From: Gammaproteobacteria bacterium
GTDB taxonomy: Bacteria; Pseudomonadota; Gammaproteobacteria; Pseudomonadales; Azotimanducaceae
Assembly (NCBI GenBank): GCA_002684495.1
Contig: NYVG01000016.1
Coordinates: forward strand, 1 to 57,329
Direction: 5' to 3'
DNA length: 57,329 nt
Shown: one piece after another, positions 43,584 to 50,957 of the stretch
How positions within the stretch are numbered: the first letter of the stretch is position 1
How the letters are laid out: each line of letters starts with the position of its first letter
The notes under the pieces: generated by a model
Seen by the model: only the letters and a program-made list of their open reading frames with translations
Databases searched by the model: none
Told to the model about the DNA's origin: nothing
Made by a program: the position numbers and the translations under genes

Positions 43584-43627
43584 CGCGGGCCTTCGCAGAC
43601 TGTTGTATTCGCAACAGTTTCGAATGT

Positions 43628-43704
43628 CGGGGTATAGCGCAGTCTGGTAGCGCGCCTGCTTTGGGAGCAGGATGTCGGGAGTTCGAATCTCTCTACCCCG
43701 ACCA
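43628..43704 (+). tRNA. tRNA-Pro (anticodon TGG)
   Basis: A 77-nt cloverleaf with acceptor CGGGGTA/TACCCCG, D-arm, anticodon stem CCTGC/GCAGG around loop TTTGGGA, T-loop TTCGAAT and encoded CCA. It reads CCA and, by wobble, other proline codons. Confidence 0.97.
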
Positions 43705-43806
43705 CTTAATTTTCTTGTGTACAAAGACTCATTTTCGACCTCAGGTAGGGGTAGCAAATGAGGCGCAACCTGCTTAGCCCCCTTTATAACTTCGCCGAAC
43801 AGCAAA

Positions 43807-44391
43807 TTACATGGTGTGATGGCCTGCTAGCCGAGCTACCACCCGTCGCGGCGAGTTTTTCGTGTCGGCAAATTTGGCAACATCCTCGGCTACCCGTCGT
43901 TTGCCCTCGGAAGAATTGTAAAATTTATGCCGTAGGTCATCTTCGTTAGCAAAGCAGCAGAGGGCTAGGCCGTTCCAGTCGGCGCCGGAAAATCTGTGTA
44001 TAACTGCAAGCTGATAGTAGTGCGTCATGGCGGTATGTACCTCGAGAGCAATGGGGGCATGCTGTTCGCGCCAATGCCTGTCCGCCGCCTCGGCACCAAT
44101 TTCCGCATTTGCCACCATCGGAAAGATACCCACGCTCGCCGGCAGCATATCTTGTTCCAGGAGGCTCAGGGGCTGGTTTAGTACGGCGCGCTCGTTTACT
44201 AGATACAAACCCACATCTGTTCGTTGCTTGAGAGCCATGAGAGTTGCAGAAGTGCCGAGAACAAGCGCTGCAAAGGGAAGGTGTTCAGTCTTCTCGGTGG
44301 AGGCCTCGAACATCAAGCTTTGGCTTAAATTTGCCACTTTTTCTGCTTCTGCTTTATCTGCAAAAGCTGCCGCTATTTTGAGTGTGGACAT
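43807..44391 (-). CDS. EthD-like dimeric alpha-beta barrel protein
   Basis: The central H-W-R-E-Q-H-A-P (106-113), followed by a helix and a Y-Y-Q-L strand, is the core of the EthD family of ferredoxin-like dimeric barrels. Members accompany oxidative catabolic genes, and their function is mostly unknown. The 194-residue form starts at ATG 44391 after a perfect AAGGAG; an upstream in-frame extension inside the SDR gene is discarded. It is 11 bases downstream of the SDR and likely co-transcribed under the TetR operators. Confidence 0.75.
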   Translation of the reverse strand: MSTLKIAAAFADKAEAEKVANLSQSLMFEASTEKTEHLPFAALVLGTSATLMALKQRTDVGLYLVNERAVLNQPLSLLEQDMLPASVGIFPMVANAEIGAEAADRHWREQHAPIALEVHTAMTHYYQLAVIHRFSGADWNGLALCCFANEDDLRHKFYNSSEGKRRVAEDVAKFADTKNSPRRVVARLAGHHTM

Positions 44392-44402
44392 ATAAATTCT
44401 CC

Positions 44403-45161
44403 TTAGCCTGTTTTGTCGCCTGGCGCGCGAATCACATAACGTGGTTTGTCTGCGCGCAACCTGACCCAACTTTTACCACTCTCTGTTTCTGCCATAAGCT
44501 CCATCACATCCTTAGCGAGATCGGCAGGGGTCATAAATTGCGCATCTTTGGTCTTTTGCGCGTGAGGTATAATGTCGGTATCCACAGCGCCAGGGCATAG
44601 GGCATGAATAGTAATGCATCGTCTTGCTAGGTCTGGCGCGAGACTGCGCACCAAGCCGACTACTGCGTGCTTGCTCATTGCGTAAAGCGGATCAATCGCA
44701 TAAGGGGTTAAGCCGGCGAGAGATGCGGTCGCAACGATGGCTGCGCCAGGTGCCAAAAGCGGCAAGAGCGTTTGCAAGCCAAACACCACCCCATCTACAT
44801 TGACGCTCATCATGCGCCGGTAGCGCTCGAGGGTTGCAGCTTCTAATTGATATTCAGATAACGGTACGTTTGGCGGTGCGATTTGAATGCCTGCGTTTAG
44901 GTGGATGCGCGTTGGCGCTCCGAGATCTGCTTGCTCAGAGTCGAGGTAGTCAACTAATTGCTGCCACTGTGTGAGATCACCAACATCACAACTCCGGTAC
45001 AATGCACCCGTTTCTTCAGCTAACGCTGAACCTTTTGTCTGATCGACATCTACGGCAAGTACATTTGCGCCCGACTTTCTCGCAGCTCTGACAACTGCTG
45101 CGCCGATACCCGATGCGGCCCCTGTGACAATCCAAAATTCAGGTTTGATATTTGCGCTCAT
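44403..45161 (-). CDS. short-chain dehydrogenase/reductase
   Basis: A classical SDR of 252 residues: cofactor motif TGAASGIG (13-20), D38 in the second strand favouring NAD(H), N-A-G (89-91), and catalytic S147, Y160 and K164 (Y-A-M-S-K). It oxidises an alcohol or reduces a ketone; the substrate is unknown. ATG 45161 follows GGGGAGG. It forms an operon with the EthD-like gene and diverges from tetR, so the regulator probably controls it. Confidence 0.9.
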   Translation of the reverse strand: MSANIKPEFWIVTGAASGIGAAVVRAARKSGANVLAVDVDQTKGSALAEETGALYRSCDVGDLTQWQQLVDYLDSEQADLGAPTRIHLNAGIQIAPPNVPLSEYQLEAATLERYRRMMSVNVDGVVFGLQTLLPLLAPGAAIVATASLAGLTPYAIDPLYAMSKHAVVGLVRSLAPDLARRCITIHALCPGAVDTDIIPHAQKTKDAQFMTPADLAKDVMELMAETESGKSWVRLRADKPRYVIRAPGDKTG

Positions 45162-45431
45162 ATATAGACCTCCCCGATGCCTAGTATTTGAGAAAAACTC
45201 CCCAACGCCGCGTTGTCGGTAAAGCGAGCCGCGTTCCGTCGAGTAGCCTTTGGGTCAAAACGTGCTTATCAGGAATAACACAAAGTGGCTCTGATTTGGC
45301 ATCAATTTACGCCAATCTGGGCCAAGCCGGCCGTTGCAGCCTTTCATAAGTGGCCTTGATTCTGGGTCGAAGTCATCTCGCTGACGCGGCACACAGCGGT
45401 TAGTTTCCGAAACAAATTTTCGCGCATAGGC

Positions 45432-45460
45432 TTGAACTGACCAATAGTCAGTTGTATAAA
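45432..45460 (+). promoter_or_regulatory. sigma-70 promoter of tetR
   Basis: TTGAAC (45432-45437), a 17-base spacer and TATAAA (45455-45460). The spacer is almost entirely palindrome 1, and the -10 element overlaps palindrome 2, an arrangement expected for steric repression. The leader to the GTG start would be about 70 bases. Confidence 0.75.
45435..45453. promoter_or_regulatory. palindromic operator 1 (probable TetR-family site)
   Basis: AACTGAC-CAATA-GTCAGTT is a perfect 7-bp inverted repeat around five bases, centred at 45444. It shares the core TGAC-N5-GTCA with operator 2. Confidence 0.75.
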
Positions 45461-45478
45461 TGACTAATCGTCATTTAT
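45456..45478. promoter_or_regulatory. palindromic operator 2 (probable TetR-family site)
   Basis: ATAAATGAC (45456-45464) and GTCATTTAT (45470-45478) form a perfect 9-bp inverted repeat around TAATC, centred at 45467. The centre is 23 bases from operator 1, about two helical turns, allowing two dimers on nearly the same face. Confidence 0.78.
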
Positions 45479-45538
45479 GATCCGTGAACGGCTGCTTGGC
45501 CCGTAACCGAGCAACCGCAAAGATGGTTGGAGATCGGT

Positions 45539-46207
45539 GTGAATCCAGTTGTTGCTATTAATCGCAGGGCCAGAAGCGCGGAACAAAAAGCGCTGCGGCG
45601 GCAAGCAGTACTGGATGCTGCTGAAACATACTTCTTGGAGGTGGGCTACGAGGCATTTTCTATGACTCAACTCGCCAGGAAGGCAGGGGTGGTTAAAGGC
45701 ACTCTCTATCTTTACTTCAAAACTAGGGAAGAGCTTTTTCTTACCCTTTATGAGCAAAGCCTGATTCGATGGAGCGAGGTTTTCATCGGTTCTCTAACAG
45801 ATTTGATGCCCAGCAAGGCATACGCGCAGGTGCTCTACAAGACAGCGTCTGCCGATGGCATCTTCTTGCCCTTACTCATCAGGCTCGAACATGTTATCGA
45901 ACACAATGTTGCGATTCCTAGGCTAATCAATTCCAAGCGCGTGTTCATCAGTCAGGTTGAGGTTGTCGCGGAACACACTTCGACTGCCCTCAAACTGAGT
46001 AAAGCGCAAGCGCGGGAGATTGTAAAAACAATGGGCGTCCTGCTCATTGGTGCGACCCGTGCTGATCAAGGCCCATCTCTAGATAAAGAGGAACTGCCGC
46101 GGGATGTTCAGGACCTTATTGTCAGTTTTTCGTCTGAACCGCTCTTCGTTAAGAATGCTGTCCGCATTATAGAGGGCATCCGCGCAGAGACCGCACCCAA
46201 GATCTAA
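45539..46207 (+). CDS. TetR/AcrR family transcriptional regulator
   Basis: A DNA-binding repressor of 222 residues from GTG 45539, which has GGAG six bases upstream; an in-frame TTG at 45527 is less likely. The N-terminal helix-turn-helix reads M-T-Q-L-A-R-K-A-G-V-V-K-G-T-L-Y-L-Y-F, typical of the family. The C-terminal ligand domain is not assignable. It is followed at 64 bases by an aldehyde dehydrogenase and faces the SDR-EthD operon. The two palindromes over its promoter suggest autoregulation, released by an unknown ligand, perhaps an aldehyde or alcohol. Confidence 0.92.
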   Translation: MNPVVAINRRARSAEQKALRRQAVLDAAETYFLEVGYEAFSMTQLARKAGVVKGTLYLYFKTREELFLTLYEQSLIRWSEVFIGSLTDLMPSKAYAQVLYKTASADGIFLPLLIRLEHVIEHNVAIPRLINSKRVFISQVEVVAEHTSTALKLSKAQAREIVKTMGVLLIGATRADQGPSLDKEELPRDVQDLIVSFSSEPLFVKNAVRIIEGIRAETAPKI

Positions 46208-46271
46208 ATAAATTAAACACTCAGGCAAACCCTTAAGTAGAAAGAACGCTGACTGACCCGGGAGAGAAACG

Positions 46272-47732
46272 ATGAGCACAGTGAAACACGACAACGTCAC
46301 AGAATTAAGTACCCAGAACCTGGGGGCATTAGTCGAATTGCAGAGGAATAAGTTCCGTGCGGAGGGGGAGGTCACCTATGCAACCCGCATAGACCGCCTG
46401 AAGCGGCTCAAGGCACTGATTGTTGAAAACAAGAAAGAGTTTGCGACTACAACGAAGCGCGAATTCAACGGTGCGCGATCCTACGAATTCAGCTTGTTTT
46501 CAGAGTTCGCGTCAAAGGTTGAGGCAATCGACTATTCGATAAAGCACCTAAAAGGATGGATGAAGCCTGAAACCCGAAAAACCAACAAACCAATGAACTT
46601 TTTAGGCGGGAAAAGCCAGGTTCGCTATTTTCCAAAGGGTGTGGTGGGCATCATTTCCCCCTGGAATCTACCTTTCGGTCTTACGGTTGCGCCTTTGACC
46701 AGTGCTCTGGCTGCGGGTAATCGCGCGATACTGAAGCCTTCAGAGTACGTCCCTGAAACGGCCGCATTGTTTGCTGAAGTAGTGCCTGAATACTTTTCGC
46801 AAGATGAGGTCGCGGTCGTAACGGGTGGCTCAGATATCAGTCAAAAGTTTGCGCAGCTGCCTTTTGATCATCTTCTGTTTACTGGATCTACTCATGTCGG
46901 TGCGCAAGTCATGCAAGCGGCAGCCAAGAACCTAGTTCCGGTTACGCTAGAACTTGGCGGGAAATCACCAGTGGTCATTGGTCGAAGTGCAAAGCTTGAT
47001 CTTGCTGGGACCCGTTTGACCTTCGGCAAGCTGTTAAATGGGGGGCAACTATGTCTATCGCCAGATTATCTCCTGGTGCCCAACGAGCTTGAAGAGTTGC
47101 TTATTGCGCGGGTCATTGACGAGGCACAGGCAATGTATCCGAATATCACGGAAAACAGTGATTACGCCGGTATTTTTAACGAAAAGCACTTTGCTAGGTT
47201 ACAAAGCTATATTGATGACGCTGTTGCAAAGGGTGCGAAGCTCACTATTGTCGGTGCTGAAAATACTCGGGCGTCTGCAGATAATCGCCGTATGCCTCTG
47301 CATATCCTCCAGAATGTAACTGAGGATATGCAAGTCATGCATGAAGAGATTTTTGGTCCAATTCTCCCTGTGCTGTCCTACGCGGACATTACTGAAGTGC
47401 CGGATATAATTGAACCCCGCCGCAACCCACTTGCCATGTACTATTTCGGTAACGATAAAGGTGAGCAGGATTACTTACTCAGTCACGTACAAAGTGGTGG
47501 TGTCTGTATCAACGATATTACTTTGCACTACGTGCAGGAAGATTTGCCATTCGGCGGCTTCGGTGCTTCTGGCATGGGCGCGTATCACGGCCCTGAAGGG
47601 TTTAGAAATATGAGCCACTCGCGCGCGATTTACAGCCAAACCATGATCGATGTGTTGCCTATCATTGGTGCCCGGCCACCCTTTGGTGAAAAGTTCCGAA
47701 ATCGAATACGTAAGGCACTTGGCCCAATTTGA
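46272..47732 (+). CDS. NAD(P)-dependent aldehyde dehydrogenase (coniferyl-aldehyde type)
   Basis: A 486-residue ALDH oxidising an aldehyde to an acid. Catalytic Cys261 (N-G-G-Q-L-C-L), Glu227 (L-E-L-G-G-K) and Asn132 (S-P-W-N-L-P) are in place. The short N-terminus and P-D-Y-L-L-V-P after the Cys resemble coniferyl aldehyde dehydrogenases and class-3 ALDHs, whose substrates include aromatic and medium-chain aldehydes. It is downstream of tetR with GGGAGAG before ATG 46272. The exact substrate is unknown. Confidence 0.92.
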   Translation: MSTVKHDNVTELSTQNLGALVELQRNKFRAEGEVTYATRIDRLKRLKALIVENKKEFATTTKREFNGARSYEFSLFSEFASKVEAIDYSIKHLKGWMKPETRKTNKPMNFLGGKSQVRYFPKGVVGIISPWNLPFGLTVAPLTSALAAGNRAILKPSEYVPETAALFAEVVPEYFSQDEVAVVTGGSDISQKFAQLPFDHLLFTGSTHVGAQVMQAAAKNLVPVTLELGGKSPVVIGRSAKLDLAGTRLTFGKLLNGGQLCLSPDYLLVPNELEELLIARVIDEAQAMYPNITENSDYAGIFNEKHFARLQSYIDDAVAKGAKLTIVGAENTRASADNRRMPLHILQNVTEDMQVMHEEIFGPILPVLSYADITEVPDIIEPRRNPLAMYYFGNDKGEQDYLLSHVQSGGVCINDITLHYVQEDLPFGGFGASGMGAYHGPEGFRNMSHSRAIYSQTMIDVLPIIGARPPFGEKFRNRIRKALGPI

Positions 47733-47918
47733 TATTCCAACCAAAGCTTGGGGTGATCGAGCGGTTATTAACCAGGTGAAATTTCTCGCTCTGATCACAG
47801 GTCCTTATTGTGCGACTCACAGTGCGGCCACTTTGGCCTGGTCGGTAATCCGGTTGTCGTGGCTTTAGTGTAGCGATGCGCAAACCGCGGATAGCGTTCC
47901 TGTGCTCGCCGGCTCGGC

Positions 47919-49100
47919 TTACATGTAGCCAGGGCGACGCAGTTCCGGCGCGAGCCCACTACCCATCATGTCGATAAAATTTTCGGCGTAGAACCCATCA
48001 AGTGTCGCTTGCGGAAGACCATTTAGGGTCTCGCCAAAACGTTTGAGTGGGTTTCTGCCGCCTTCCACGTGAGGAAAGTCAGTGGAGAAAAGACACATAT
48101 CTTCATGGGAGTTGCTAATAATCCAGCCTGTGTCTTCATGAGGGTAAGGGGTTACCCGCAGTTGACGTTGCGCGATCTCCGATGGCTTGGCAGAAAGGTT
48201 CTGCAGTCGTTCTTCATTCTTGCGAAAGGCGTGCGCTGCTGAGTCCAGATTGCGTAGCCACCCTGGTAGCCAAGATGCTCCGAGTTCTATGACGCCCCAT
48301 TTCAACTTTGGAAACTTATCGAAAATTCCATCAATGATCAGAGTTGCGATCGTCTGTTGAACTGACGTGGAGATAGGCAGATAAGTCACGGAGGTAAAGT
48401 TGGCATCGCCACCGTGAAAGTCTGGGACGGCGGGCAGGCCATTGTTTTTGTATGTTGGGTTCAGTTTCTCTTCGCCCCCGACATGAAACAAGATAGGCAG
48501 GCCGGCTTCTTCTGCCATAGCCCAAACAGGGAAAAGACTCTTGTGGCTCGGACTATGATTTTGCGGGCACCACGATGGCACCATGAGCGCTTTGGCGCCC
48601 ATTGCGATCGCTTGTTTGGCGGTCTCTTTGGCAAGGTCGAAGTCTTCTAGGGGAATATAGGCGGTAGCGAGCAGCCTTTTATCCACCGAGCAAAAATCCG
48701 TCATCATTCGGTTGTGTGCGGTCGCGGCCCCATAGCAAAGGTCTTTATCGCCTAACTGGTCGAAGCCAAAATTGCCGAGGCAGAATGTTGTGAAAACAAG
48801 TTGGCTGGCAACACCGATGTGATCCACTGCGGCAGGCCTGTCTTCCCGTAGAAACGCGCCATGTGCGTCGTAGTTCTTGCGCAACATGATGTTTTCGGCA
48901 GCATTAGCGCGGAATTCGTCGTCTTGCTGGCGCTTTTGCGCGTCCTCTATCGCTAACCGATTACCAACGCGAACGCCCAGATTCGGATGGGCCAGAAAGC
49001 GCTGCAGCAGCGTTTTTTCAAAATACGGATTTAAGCAATCAGACATCTCCATGAGATGGCTGTCTGCATCGTGAATGAGACGATCTTCAACATAAGGCAT
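47919..49100 (-). CDS. amidohydrolase family 2 protein (ACMSD-like TIM barrel)
   Basis: This 393-residue TIM-barrel metal hydrolase or decarboxylase belongs to the Amidohydro_2 group. Visible elements are D-A-D-S-H at the N-terminus, I-L-F-H-V-G-G mid-protein, W-G-V-I-E-L-G and the C-terminal F-S-T-D-F-P-H-V-E-G-G with the catalytic Asp. Members hydrolyse or decarboxylate aromatic-ring cleavage products and related acids. ATG 49100 follows GGGGAG; the longer upstream frame is discarded. It converges on the ALDH gene across 186 gene-free bases. Confidence 0.85.
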   Translation of the reverse strand: MPYVEDRLIHDADSHLMEMSDCLNPYFEKTLLQRFLAHPNLGVRVGNRLAIEDAQKRQQDDEFRANAAENIMLRKNYDAHGAFLREDRPAAVDHIGVASQLVFTTFCLGNFGFDQLGDKDLCYGAATAHNRMMTDFCSVDKRLLATAYIPLEDFDLAKETAKQAIAMGAKALMVPSWCPQNHSPSHKSLFPVWAMAEEAGLPILFHVGGEEKLNPTYKNNGLPAVPDFHGGDANFTSVTYLPISTSVQQTIATLIIDGIFDKFPKLKWGVIELGASWLPGWLRNLDSAAHAFRKNEERLQNLSAKPSEIAQRQLRVTPYPHEDTGWIISNSHEDMCLFSTDFPHVEGGRNPLKRFGETLNGLPQATLDGFYAENFIDMMGSGLAPELRRPGYM

Positions 49101-49293
49101 CGAATTAGCTCCCCATCTTGCTAGCACTAATGCAACATAGCATCGCACAAGTTGAGCAAAAAAGACGAACTCTCCGAATGCCCGAAAGCGCGGTTGCAGC
49201 TGGGTCTCGGAATGACCACTTGCGGGTTGTAATCTTTGTTCAATTTTTATGGAATATTTTCACTCTTTCAAAAACTTATTTGGGGATAAATCT

Positions 49294-50889
49294 ATGGCTG
49301 GTTTTTGCAGAATCGTGGTCGTTTTTGCTGTCGTATTTGGCTTGCCGGTTAGTGCTCACGACGATTGGAAGGCCACAGAATACTCCCACGTAGCGGCTCA
49401 CGAGCCCACACCCTTGCCTGATCGAGTGGTGCTGACCTGGGAGGACGATCCTGCTACGACTCAATCCGTCACCTGGCGTACCGATACGTCAACCAAAAAA
49501 GGGCTTGCACACTTAGCTGTTGCAAATTCCAACGGCAGGGCACTAAAGCCAGAAGTTTTCGAGGCTAAGACAGAATTTTTTAAGAGCGATATTAACGAGG
49601 CGAATTACCACAGTGTGACGTTCAGAAACTTGCAGCCAGATACGCTCTACACCTATCGGGTTGGCGATGGCGTTAATTGGACGGAGTACTACCATTTCAG
49701 AACCGCGAGCGATCGAGCCATGCCGTTTAGCTTTATCTATTTTGGTGATGCTCAAAATGAGGTTAGAACTCACTGGTCGCGTGTTTTTCGGGAAGCGTTT
49801 CGGGATGCTCCCAGAGCCGCATTTACCCTTCATGCAGGCGATCTAGTAGATAACAATGATTGGGATTCTGAGTGGGGCGATTGGCATCAAGGGCCTGACT
49901 GGGTTAATGGCACTATTCCTGTCATCGCAACACCCGGCAATCACGAATACCGTCGTATCGACCAAGGCTCTAGGTCCGAGCGCTTTTGGGCAACGAATGA
50001 TGGCAAGGTGATCGAAGTAGATATGACGTCGTTTGAAATCGGATCAAGCGACGGTGGTAAGTCGTTTGAGCTGTCATTCGTTGGGCCAGACGGTACCAGC
50101 ACTTACCTTGAGATTAACGATGGCGGCAACATTGTCGTCGTAGACGATGCTTTGGAGTCTATAACTGGGTTCAAAAAAGAGCAGCTGCTGGGTTCCAGTT
50201 TTTATGCGGCGCCGCTTTATGACCGGCAACGAGATCCAGGAGTTCCCGCAGTCACGACCCATTGGCGCCCGCAGTTCGCTTTTCCGATTCAGGATGTGCC
50301 AGACGAGGCATTTAAAGAGACGGTTTATTTCATCGACTATCAGGGTGTTCGCTTCATTTCACTGGACTCTAATAAAGCCCCGGAGTTACAGGTGCCCTGG
50401 TTTAGAAAGGCGCTGGAAAATAATCCAAATAGATGGACGATCGTAACGTTCCACCACCCGGTTTTTTCGCCCGGATCGGATCGTGACAATCCAAAAATCC
50501 GAGAGCTTTGGAAGCCGCTTATAGATGAGTTTAAAGTCGACTTGGTTCTCAGCGGACATGACCATACTTATGCTCGTACGGGTCAGGTAGACACTAGTAG
50601 CCTGACAAATATTCCCAGCGGGTATCAGCAGGCCTATGATCCGGAAATAGGAACGGTCTATGTCGTGTCGGTGAGTGGTCCGAAAATGTATGGCATAACC
50701 AAGGGTAACTATGCGAAGAGAGTTGCTGAAAACACCCAGCTGTATCAGATAATCCATGTAGATGACAAAAATCTAGAGTACAGAGCTTACGAGGCCACGG
50801 GCGAACTCTACGACACCTTTACCCTGCAAAAGCGTAAGGGGATGCCTAATCTGTTGCTTGAGGCGCTGCCGACAGAGAAGCGAGATTAA
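49294..50889 (+). CDS. secreted metallophosphatase (purple-acid-phosphatase-like) with an inserted region
   Basis: The 531-residue protein starts at ATG 49294 after TGGGGAT, with a signal peptide cleaved near P-V-S-A-H. A fibronectin-like N-terminal domain (about 40-137) precedes the calcineurin-like domain: G-D-A-Q (D152), G-D-L-V-D (D183), G-N-H-E (N216), F-H-H-P and G-H-D-H-T-Y-A-R (H422, H424). It should hydrolyse phosphoesters in the periplasm or outside. Between G-N-H-E-Y and H-W-R-P-Q-F lie about 100 residues I do not expect in the family; part of them (279-301) resembles a PAS motif. It diverges from the amidohydrolase gene. Confidence 0.88.
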   Translation: MAGFCRIVVVFAVVFGLPVSAHDDWKATEYSHVAAHEPTPLPDRVVLTWEDDPATTQSVTWRTDTSTKKGLAHLAVANSNGRALKPEVFEAKTEFFKSDINEANYHSVTFRNLQPDTLYTYRVGDGVNWTEYYHFRTASDRAMPFSFIYFGDAQNEVRTHWSRVFREAFRDAPRAAFTLHAGDLVDNNDWDSEWGDWHQGPDWVNGTIPVIATPGNHEYRRIDQGSRSERFWATNDGKVIEVDMTSFEIGSSDGGKSFELSFVGPDGTSTYLEINDGGNIVVVDDALESITGFKKEQLLGSSFYAAPLYDRQRDPGVPAVTTHWRPQFAFPIQDVPDEAFKETVYFIDYQGVRFISLDSNKAPELQVPWFRKALENNPNRWTIVTFHHPVFSPGSDRDNPKIRELWKPLIDEFKVDLVLSGHDHTYARTGQVDTSSLTNIPSGYQQAYDPEIGTVYVVSVSGPKMYGITKGNYAKRVAENTQLYQIIHVDDKNLEYRAYEATGELYDTFTLQKRKGMPNLLLEALPTEKRD

Positions 50890-50957
50890 TCAAATTTAGG
50901 CGTGCGCGGTGGTTTCTGTTGCGCATTCCTAACTGTGCATAGGGCGCTGTGCTCTAT

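Larger units (their letters stand above)
45162..45538. other. divergent intergenic control region, SDR-EthD / tetR-ALDH
   Basis: This 377-base region lacks genes. Its right part holds a near-consensus promoter for tetR overlapped by two palindromes (listed separately). The left 270 bases, toward the SDR gene, show no clear promoter to my eye, and the leader is long for such a gene. Confidence 0.6.

Noticed and set aside
43482-43805. Open frame of 107 codons antisense to tRNA-Pro
   Set aside because: Its central part is simply the reverse complement of the tRNA, a frequent false protein in databases; no RBS or real domain.
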